Source: JAULUH01 sp032111745
GTDB lineage: Bacteria > Chloroflexota > Anaerolineae > JAAEKA01
Reading direction: 5' to 3'
Assembly (NCBI GenBank): GCA_032111745.1
Contig: JAULUH010000561.1
Location: 1-11,535, forward strand
Length of the DNA stretch: 11,535 nucleotides
Both the position numbers and the translations under genes were made by a program. The notes beneath the pieces are model-generated. The model saw nothing but the letters and a program-made list of their open reading frames with translations. It searched no databases and had not been told where the DNA came from. Each line of letters opens with the position of its first letter. Positions within the stretch are counted from its first letter, which is position 1. This document shows, one piece after another, positions 5,952 to 11,535 of this stretch.

Positions 5952-7316
5952 ATGCGTAAGTCCTATCTCGTGTTTGCGCTGCTGATCGTAGCCACGATGC
6001 TACTGGCAGCCTGCGGTGGCGGCGCTGAGCCGACCGCCACCCCTGTTCCACCCGCGCCGGCAGCGGAGCCGACGGCGACGCCGGTGCCCCCTGAGCCGAC
6101 GGCGACCCCGGTGCCGCCCGAGCCGACGGCTACCCCGGAGGCAGTAGCCACCGAGGCGCCGACTGTCGCGGCAGCAGGGGCCGGCGAGTGCCCGGCCGGC
6201 GCGCCCACATTGACGATCTGGGGTGACGACAAGCGCGCGCCGCTCCTGACATCCCTGAAGGACAGGGTACTGGCCGACACCGGCATCTGCCTTAACGTGC
6301 AAGAGGTGGCCGTTGGCGACATCAGGAACAACGTCAGCCTGGCTGCGCCGGTCGGTGAGGGACCGGATATCTTCGTCGGTGCCCACGACTGGCTGGGCGA
6401 GTTAAACGCCAATGGCGTGGTGGCGGAAGTTGATCTGGGCGCCAAGAAGGACCAGTTCTTCCCGGCGGCCACAACCGCGTTCCAGTATGCGGGCAAGCAG
6501 CTGGGCGTGCCGTATGGCACGGAAAACATCGCCCTGGTGTACAACACAGAACTGGTGCCAACGCCACCAGCCACCCTGGAGGAGCTGGAGGCGATCGCCC
6601 AGCAGCTGCAGGACGAGGGCAAGGTGACCCAGGCCCTGGGCGTGCCGCCTGACGATCCCTACCACTTCGAGCCGTGGCTGACCAGCAATGGTGGCTACGT
6701 CTTCGGCGTGGAGAACGGCGAATACCAGGCCTGTGACGTAGGCCTGGATAGCGAAGGCGGCGTCGCCGCCCTGACCTGGGCCAAGGACCTGGTGGACAAG
6801 GGCCTCTTGAGCCCGGACGTCAACCTGGACACCGCCCGGCAGCTGTTTGAGACGGGCAAGATGGCGATGATCGTCACGGGGCCATGGGACCTGCCGCGCT
6901 TCCGCGAGAACAACGTCCCGTACGCAGTGGGGGCAGTCCCGGAGGGAGTGGCATCTGCGTCACCCTTCATGGGTGTCCAGGGTATGATGATCAACGCGTT
7001 CAGCCCCAACAAGGTGCTGGCCCAATCCTTCCTGATGGACTACGTAGCCACCGACGAGTTCATGCAGGCACTGTTCGATGCCGACCCGCGGCCGTCGGCC
7101 TGGATGCCAGTGCGGGAAACCACGGCGGATCTGGACCTGGTAGGCTTCGCGGCGGCTGGCGAGGCTGCGCACCCGATGCCAGCCATCCCGGCGATGAATG
7201 CCGTGTGGGCTGCCTGGACTTCGGCTATCCAGACGGTATTCCAGGGCGCGGCGACGCCTGAGGATGCGGCCAAGACGGCGGCCGACCAGGTGCGCAAAGC
7301 TGCGGAATGCCCGTAG
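5952..7316 (+). CDS. malE: Maltose/maltodextrin-type ABC transporter substrate-binding lipoprotein
   Basis: Encodes 454 residues; the ATG at 5952 has an AGGAGG 9 nt upstream. A lipoprotein signal peptide (1-20) ends at lipobox L18-A-A-C21, so the mature protein is anchored outside the cytoplasmic membrane by a lipid on Cys21. A Pro/Thr/Ala/Glu linker with PTATPVPP repeats (26-70) is followed by a binding domain. That domain has MalE landmarks: LTIWGDD (87-93), GPDIFVGAHDWLGEL (137-151), GVPYGTENIALVYNTELV (185-202), MAMIVTGPWDL (304-314), NAFSPNK near 348-354 and MPAIPAMNAVWAAW (409-422). It would capture malto-oligosaccharides and deliver them to the two permeases encoded next. Four mature-domain cysteines (80, 113, 261, 453) could form two disulfides. 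Sugar specificity is inferred from family likeness. Confidence 0.9.
   Translation: MRKSYLVFALLIVATMLLAACGGGAEPTATPVPPAPAAEPTATPVPPEPTATPVPPEPTATPEAVATEAPTVAAAGAGECPAGAPTLTIWGDDKRAPLLTSLKDRVLADTGICLNVQEVAVGDIRNNVSLAAPVGEGPDIFVGAHDWLGELNANGVVAEVDLGAKKDQFFPAATTAFQYAGKQLGVPYGTENIALVYNTELVPTPPATLEELEAIAQQLQDEGKVTQALGVPPDDPYHFEPWLTSNGGYVFGVENGEYQACDVGLDSEGGVAALTWAKDLVDKGLLSPDVNLDTARQLFETGKMAMIVTGPWDLPRFRENNVPYAVGAVPEGVASASPFMGVQGMMINAFSPNKVLAQSFLMDYVATDEFMQALFDADPRPSAWMPVRETTADLDLVGFAAAGEAAHPMPAIPAMNAVWAAWTSAIQTVFQGAATPEDAAKTAADQVRKAAECP
6027..6137 (+). repeat. 27-bp coding repeats in the malE linker
   Basis: The linker codes for EPTATPVPP units starting at residues 26, 39, 48 and 57. The first is separated from the second by APAA, and the fourth is cut short at EPTATP. 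The 27-bp units from 6066 and 6093 differ at only a few positions, so the tract could change copy number by slippage or recombination. It probably acts as a flexible spacer between the lipid anchor and the binding domain. Confidence 0.85.
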
Positions 7317-7331
7317 CGAGGGGCATGTAAC

Positions 7332-8921
7332 ATGGCTGTGCAAACAGCCGGGGAAACGGGAGGCGCTGGCGCCTCCCGTTTTTCCCCAGGAGGCACCACA
7401 TTAGGCACGATCGCCCGCATCGGTTTCGTGGCGGTCGTGGTCGGTTTCTGCATGTACTTCGGGTACGTGCTGATCCAGGATGGATCGTACGGCCTGGCGG
7501 TGGCCTTCTTCGTGGTGGCGCTGATGGTCTTCGTGGTCTTCATGCGGAGCGTATCGCTGCCGCTGCGCTGGATCGTGCCCGGCCTGATCTTCCTGGTCCT
7601 CTTCCAGCTCTACCCGGTTATCTTCACCATCTTCACCTCGTTCACCAACTACTCCACCGGCCGAAACGTGGAGAAGCCCACGGCGATCAGAGCCATCGAA
7701 GACCAGACCTACGTGCCACCGGATGCGCCGACCTACAACTGGACGGCTTTCACGGCCGAAGACGGGACCGCTAGCGTTTGGTTCGTGGACCCGGTCACGG
7801 GTGAAGCCTACTTTGCGACGGTGGGCCAGGAGGCTATGCCGGCTGCTGACGTGCCAGGCGTGGGGCCGCTGGACGAAAACGGGGTACCCACTTCCATCGA
7901 GGGCTATACCCCTCTGCCTTCCAACCAGCGCTTCGTCTTCGTGTCGCAAAACCAGGGCGTGACCTTCGGCACCGAAGAAGAGGGCGTACAGCTGACAGGC
8001 GCCAATACGGCGGCACCGGTCAGGCAGCGCTACGTCTACGACCCGGCCCAGGACGCGATGGTCGACCAGCAGACCAATGAGGTGTACATCAACCAAGAGG
8101 GCATCTTCACGTCGGCGGACGGCAAGACGCTCACCCCTGGATCGCCGGTCTTGGTCGGGCTGGAGAACTACACCAGCATCATCACCGATCCGGCTATCCG
8201 CGGCCCCTTCTTCACCATCTTCATCTGGACGTTCATCTGGGCCTTTCTGAGCGTGCTGGAGACCTTCGTGCTAGGCCTGTTCCTGGCGATCACCATGAAC
8301 AGTCCAAACATTCCGCTGCAGCGCATCCTGCGGGTGCTGCTGATCCTACCCTACGCCCTTCCGCCCTTCATCACGGTCAAGATCTGGGTGGGGCTGCTGA
8401 ACCCGGTGCTGGGCGTGATTGGCACCCAGTTCAACCCGGGGTGGTTCACCGACCCCTTCTGGGCCAAAGTGGGCGTCCTGATGGTCAACCTGTGGCTGGG
8501 CTATCCATACATGTTCCTGATCACCCTGGGCGCGCTGCAGAGCATCCCGGGGGACATCTACGAAGCAGCCAGGGTAGACGGCGCCAACGCCCTCTTTCAG
8601 TTCCGAAAAATCACTCTGCCCCTGCTATTGGTATCGATCGGCCCGCTGTTGATCGGCTCCTTCGCCTTCAACTTCAACAACTTTGCGATAATCGACCTGT
8701 ATAACCAGGGAGGGCCGCCCATCCCAGGGGCTGGCACCCCGGCCGGCTACACGGATATCCTGATTAGTTACACCTACCGCATTGCGTTCGGCGGCGCCCG
8801 AGGCAACGACTACGGCCTGGCGGCGGCAATCTCGGTGATCATCTTCATCATCGTGGCTACGGTGACGATGTTCAACTTCCGCTACACCGGCCAGCTAGAG
8901 GAGGTATCCGAGAATGTCTAG
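7332..8921 (+). CDS. malF: Maltose/maltodextrin ABC transporter permease MalF
   Basis: The nominal frame encodes 529 residues, close to the 514 of E. coli MalF, and the layout matches. Three helices (about 27-48, 53-71, 79-103) are followed by a large extracytoplasmic loop (104 to about 290, the P2 domain that contacts MalE). Five more helices follow (about 293-322, 331-357, 378-402, 428-454, 494-516). The ABC-permease EAA loop is clear at 411-431 (EAARVDGANA.., then LPLL), where the ATPase docks. The start is uncertain. ATG 7332 has a GAGGGG 8 nt upstream, but a terminator-like hairpin occupies codons 8-17. A better AGGAGG (7388-7393) follows the hairpin, with only TTA in frame at the right distance. 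The end overlaps malG by 8 nt. Confidence 0.92.
   Translation: MAVQTAGETGGAGASRFSPGGTTLGTIARIGFVAVVVGFCMYFGYVLIQDGSYGLAVAFFVVALMVFVVFMRSVSLPLRWIVPGLIFLVLFQLYPVIFTIFTSFTNYSTGRNVEKPTAIRAIEDQTYVPPDAPTYNWTAFTAEDGTASVWFVDPVTGEAYFATVGQEAMPAADVPGVGPLDENGVPTSIEGYTPLPSNQRFVFVSQNQGVTFGTEEEGVQLTGANTAAPVRQRYVYDPAQDAMVDQQTNEVYINQEGIFTSADGKTLTPGSPVLVGLENYTSIITDPAIRGPFFTIFIWTFIWAFLSVLETFVLGLFLAITMNSPNIPLQRILRVLLILPYALPPFITVKIWVGLLNPVLGVIGTQFNPGWFTDPFWAKVGVLMVNLWLGYPYMFLITLGALQSIPGDIYEAARVDGANALFQFRKITLPLLLVSIGPLLIGSFAFNFNNFAIIDLYNQGGPPIPGAGTPAGYTDILISYTYRIAFGGARGNDYGLAAAISVIIFIIVATVTMFNFRYTGQLEEVSENV
7355..7383 (+). terminator. Terminator-like hairpin between malE and malF
   Basis: AACGGGAGGCGC (7355-7366) and GCGCCTCCCGTT (7369-7380) form a perfect 10-12 bp GC-rich stem followed by a run ending at T7383. 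Its outer bases GGGAAA and TTTCCC can extend the stem. It begins 39 nt after the malE stop. If it is real, many transcripts would end after malE, giving more binding protein than permease. It falls inside the nominal 5' end of malF. Confidence 0.75.
7388..7393 (+). promoter_or_regulatory. Strong Shine-Dalgarno sequence after the malE-malF hairpin
   Basis: AGGAGG here is the best ribosome-binding site near malF, but the codon 7 nt downstream in the malF frame is TTA (7401-7403), and no ATG, GTG or TTG is suitably placed. It may mark the ancestral or true malF start (a TTG-to-TTA change, a rare start codon or a base error) or help reload ribosomes. Confidence 0.5.
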
Positions 8922-9822
8922 CCAACAAGTCGTCACCAACGCACCGGGTCCCCGCAAGGACTCCGGGATGACCATGGCCGGCCGCCGGCGCCTCGACACG
9001 GCATGGCGCCTGCTGGTGGCCTTCATCTTCATCGTCTACGCGCTGTTTCCGATCCTGTTCGTGATCGGTACCTCCCTCAACCCCGCCGGCACCCTGCAGA
9101 CCACGGGGATCATCCCGCGCAACCCGACGTTGGACAACTACCGCAATCTGTTGACCAACACGGCCTTCCCGCGCTGGATGCTCAACTCGCTGTTCGTGTC
9201 CACGGTGACGGCGGTGATCACCGTAGCCTTGTGTGCGCTGGCAGCCTACTCCTTCTCACGCTTTCGCTTCAGGAGCCGGAAACGACTGCTGCAGGGACTG
9301 CTGCTGTCCCAGGTCTTCCCCAACGTGCTGGCGATGGTGGCGCTGTTCCTGATCCTGCAGCAGATTGGCCGCTACTTTCCCATGTTCGGCCTGAACTCCC
9401 TGGGCGGGCTGATCCTGATCTACCTGGGTGGCGCCATCGGCTTCAACACGTGGCTGATGAAGGGCTTCTTCGATACGGTGCCGCGGGACCTGGACGAATC
9501 GGCCATGCTGGACGGCGCGTCGTCGTGGCAGACCTTCTACCAGATCATCCTCCCGCTGGTGCGGCCGGTGCTGGCCGTGATCTTCATGCTGAGCTTCATC
9601 GGCACCTACGGCGAGTACCTGTTGGCCCGAGTCATGATCACTGACAACACTAAGTACACGGTGGCCGTGGGCCTGAGCCTGTTCATCAGCAACCAGTTCT
9701 CTCAGCGCTGGGGTGAGTTCGCCGCGGGTGCGGTCATGGCCGCCATCCCCACCCTGATCCTGTTCTACATCTCCCAGAGCCAGCTGCAGAGCGGCCTGAC
9801 TACGGGCGCAGTCAAGGGATAG
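8914..9822 (+). CDS. malG: Maltose/maltodextrin ABC transporter permease MalG
   Basis: Encodes 302 residues, close to E. coli MalG (296). The ATG at 8914 overlaps the malF stop by 8 nt and has a GAGGAGG-type site 9 nt upstream, so translation is likely coupled. About six membrane helices are visible (roughly 31-53, 90-113, 127-150, 160-182, 215-238, 268-288). The EAA loop at 195-216 reads ESAMLDGASSWQTFYQ, then LPL, and is the ATPase-coupling helix. Early residues (LFPILFVIGTSLNPAGTLQ) and the NYRNLL..FPRWMLNSL segment are typical MalG-type features. It forms the inner-membrane channel with MalF. No ATPase gene follows, so a shared MalK/MsmX-type ATPase from elsewhere must power the importer. 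Confidence 0.94.
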   Translation: MSSQQVVTNAPGPRKDSGMTMAGRRRLDTAWRLLVAFIFIVYALFPILFVIGTSLNPAGTLQTTGIIPRNPTLDNYRNLLTNTAFPRWMLNSLFVSTVTAVITVALCALAAYSFSRFRFRSRKRLLQGLLLSQVFPNVLAMVALFLILQQIGRYFPMFGLNSLGGLILIYLGGAIGFNTWLMKGFFDTVPRDLDESAMLDGASSWQTFYQIILPLVRPVLAVIFMLSFIGTYGEYLLARVMITDNTKYTVAVGLSLFISNQFSQRWGEFAAGAVMAAIPTLILFYISQSQLQSGLTTGAVKG

Positions 9823-9847
9823 GATCGTTTCCTGTTGGTGTGTAGAA

Positions 9848-9875
9848 ACAAGAGCCAGGTGCGCCTGGCTCTTGT
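9848..9875 (+). terminator. Probable terminator after malG
   Basis: A perfect 12-bp stem ACAAGAGCCAGG / CCTGGCTCTTGT with loop TGCG lies 25 nt after the malG stop. The bases that follow (CGTTCG) are poor in T, so termination may be incomplete or need another factor. Position and stem quality still support the end of the malEFG transcript. Confidence 0.65.
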
Positions 9876-9899
9876 CGTTCGCGACGGTGGATAAAATGG

Positions 9900-9962
9900 T
9901 GTAGGGGCATGAACGGTGTGGCGGGGCTGCGGCAGCCCCGCCACACCGTTCATGCCCCTACA
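9900..9962. repeat. Perfect 63-bp palindrome with GTAGGGGC ends
   Basis: Bases 9900-9930 are the exact reverse complement of 9932-9962, with a single G (9931) at the centre, giving 31-bp arms without a mismatch. The outer ends are TGTAGGGGC / GCCCCTACA, and the inner part is GTGGCGGGGCTGC. No target duplication was seen at the flanks. It resembles the REP/MITE-like palindromes common between genes in Chloroflexota and cyanobacteria. It lies between the malG hairpin and the amylase gene and could stop read-through. Confidence 0.92.
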
Positions 9963-9996
9963 AACGTCACAATACATGAACTGAGGACAACGACCC

Positions 9997-11535
9997 ATGG
10001 CTGAAGAATCTGCCGTGTCGCCGGCTGTGATGCAGGATTTTGTGTTTGGCAGGCTAGAGAGCGATGCCAACACGCTGGCCGCGCAGCGCATGCAGTGGTC
10101 GGGCATCCGCCACACCCACGCCATCGAGCCGCTGGACCCGCTGCCCGGGCAGGCGGTGACCCTGACGGTTACCGTGGGCCGGGATGCGCTGGTCGATCGG
10201 GTGGTGGCCTACGTCACCACGGATGGGAGCGAGCCGGCGGGCAGCAGGGGCCAGGCCGGCAACGGGGCCATGTACCCGCTGCACCGGGTGGAGACGCTGT
10301 TCCAGCCCTTGTACTGGGACTATGCCGAGGTGTGGCAGGGCCAGCTCCCGGGGCAGCCCGAGGGCACCCACGTGCGCTATCGGATCGAGGGGTGGCTGAG
10401 CACGAATGACGGCCCATCGCACTGGAGCAACGAGCTGCGCATCGACGGCACCAGCGAGGCTGTCACGCTGTATGGCTACTTCGTGGATCGGTGGGCGCCT
10501 CCGGCCTGGGCCCACGAAGCGATCGTCTACCAGGTGCTGGTGGACCGGTTTGCGCCGGTGCCGGCAGGCTGGCTGGAGCCGGAGGTGATGGAGGATTTCG
10601 TGGGGGGCACCCTGCGCGGGGTGATCGAGGCCCTGGACTACATCGCGGAGCTGGGGGTAACGGCGATTTGGCTGACGCCGATCTTCCGCATCGGCAGTTA
10701 CCACGGCTACGACACCATGGATTACCTGGAGATCGAGCCCCGGTTCGGGACCAAGGATGACCTGGCGGAGCTGGTGGCAGGGGCCCATGCCCGGGGCCTG
10801 CGGGTGATCCTGGACTTCGTGGCCAACCACAGCAGCGACCGCTTCCCCCCCTTCCAGGAGGCCCTGGCCGACCCGGACAGCCCGTACCGGCAGTGGTTCA
10901 CGTTCGGTCCTTCGTACCAGCACGGTTACCGGTGCTTCTTCACCGCGGCCTACATGCCCCAGTTCAACCACGACGACCCGGGAGCGCGGGAATACCTGTT
11001 GGACGCCGCGCGCACCTGGCTAACCGAGTTCGGCGTAGATGGCTACCGGCTGGACTATGCGGCGGGGCCCAGCCACGACTTCTGGAGCGCGTTCGGGCAG
11101 GCGTGCAAGGAGGCCAATCCCGACAGCTGGATCTTTGGCGAGGTCACGTTAGGCACCGACTGGCTGCGCACGTACGCGGGCCGGCTGGACGGCTGCCTGG
11201 ACTTCGGCTTCACGCGCCAGATCAGGCTCCTGTGCGCCCAAGGGGCCGCGCTGGTGCCGGTCAGCCGCTTTGCAGCCATGGTGGAGCGCGGCCAGCGCTT
11301 CTTCCCGGAGAGCTTCACGCGGCCGGCCTTCGTCGACAACCACGACATGAACCGTTTCCTGTGGGCCGCAGGCGGCGACAAGGGTCTGCTGCGCATGGCC
11401 ACAGGGCTGCTGCTGGCCTTTGGCGGCAGCCCCATCATCTACTATGGCACAGAGGTGGGGCTGGGCCAGCCCCGGGCCAAGGGGCACTACCGGGAGGAGG
11501 CCCGGCACCCCATGCTGTGGGGTGACGTCCAGGAC
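9997..11535 (+). CDS. GH13 alpha-amylase family glycoside hydrolase, 3' end outside window
   Basis: The frame is open from ATG 9997 (TGAGGA 9 nt upstream) to the window edge, 513 residues. There is no signal peptide, so the enzyme should act in the cytoplasm. Residues about 35-165 form a beta-rich N-terminal domain (VTLTVTV.., VVAYVTTDGSEP.., HVRYRIEGWL) like the sandwich domains before GH13 barrels. The barrel starts at VYQVLVDRF (177-185). All GH13 regions are present: DFVANH (273-278), GYRLD with nucleophile Asp353, FGEV with acid/base Glu382, FVDNHD with Asp450. The region-V motif MPQFN (320-324) resembles the MPKLN of neopullulanase, cyclomaltodextrinase and maltogenic amylase enzymes. 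It probably hydrolyses alpha-1,4 linkages in imported maltodextrins, matching the importer upstream. The exact specificity cannot be read from motifs. Confidence 0.95.
   Translation, partial: MAEESAVSPAVMQDFVFGRLESDANTLAAQRMQWSGIRHTHAIEPLDPLPGQAVTLTVTVGRDALVDRVVAYVTTDGSEPAGSRGQAGNGAMYPLHRVETLFQPLYWDYAEVWQGQLPGQPEGTHVRYRIEGWLSTNDGPSHWSNELRIDGTSEAVTLYGYFVDRWAPPAWAHEAIVYQVLVDRFAPVPAGWLEPEVMEDFVGGTLRGVIEALDYIAELGVTAIWLTPIFRIGSYHGYDTMDYLEIEPRFGTKDDLAELVAGAHARGLRVILDFVANHSSDRFPPFQEALADPDSPYRQWFTFGPSYQHGYRCFFTAAYMPQFNHDDPGAREYLLDAARTWLTEFGVDGYRLDYAAGPSHDFWSAFGQACKEANPDSWIFGEVTLGTDWLRTYAGRLDGCLDFGFTRQIRLLCAQGAALVPVSRFAAMVERGQRFFPESFTRPAFVDNHDMNRFLWAAGGDKGLLRMATGLLLAFGGSPIIYYGTEVGLGQPRAKGHYREEARHPMLWGDVQD

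Noticed and set aside
10054..10971. Minus-strand open frame of 305 codons
   Set aside because: It is antisense to the GH13 gene, which carries all catalytic motifs in the plus-strand frame.

Overview
The window is GC-rich and carries ten protein-coding genes, two of them cut by the window edges. The source looks like a Chloroflexota bacterium, possibly an Anaerolineae/Caldilineae relative. This is inferred from the Pro/Thr/Ala-Pro repeat linker after the lipoprotein cysteine, the CGTAGGGG- and GGAGTCGAGGC-type palindromic repeats between genes, and the CTTCG-rich tandem repeat. No rRNA or other phylogenetic marker is present, so this remains an inference.

Region 1 (1-1805, + strand) is a compact run of three genes: the end of an ABA4-like (DUF4281) membrane protein, a pyridoxamine-5'-phosphate-oxidase-like flavin split-barrel protein, and an extended-SDR NAD(P)-dependent epimerase/reductase. 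Region 2 (1792-4929, - strand) runs the other way. A GNAT acetyltransferase with its own good sigma-70 promoter is followed after 3 nt by a 663-residue protein joining about nine membrane helices, a GAF-like domain and a C-terminal helix-turn-helix region, with no visible kinase. Further downstream is a small TPR-like protein whose 3' end overlaps the SDR gene tail to tail. A palindromic repeat cluster lies between the last two.

Region 3 (about 4930-5951) has no convincing protein gene. It holds decayed palindromic repeats, a 19-bp tandem array with a perfect 35-bp duplication, and a consensus promoter (TTGACA-18-TATAAT). The promoter is followed by about 190 nt that fold into a rod with an asymmetric internal loop and then by a strong intrinsic terminator. 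This looks like a stand-alone small RNA, perhaps 6S-like.

Region 4 (5952-9875, + strand) is a maltose/maltodextrin-type ABC importer: binding lipoprotein (malE), permease with a large extracytoplasmic loop (malF) and second permease (malG). No ATPase gene is present, so a shared MalK/MsmX-type ATPase elsewhere is presumed. A terminator-like hairpin sits between malE and the body of malF, inside the nominal first 20 codons of malF. A hairpin and a perfect 63-bp palindrome follow malG.

Region 5 (9997 to the end) is a 5'-complete but 3'-truncated GH13 alpha-amylase-family gene without a signal peptide. Together the importer and this enzyme suggest uptake of maltodextrins followed by hydrolysis in the cytoplasm. 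The most unusual items are the membrane-GAF-HTH protein, the malE-malF hairpin and uncertain malF start, and the small-RNA locus.
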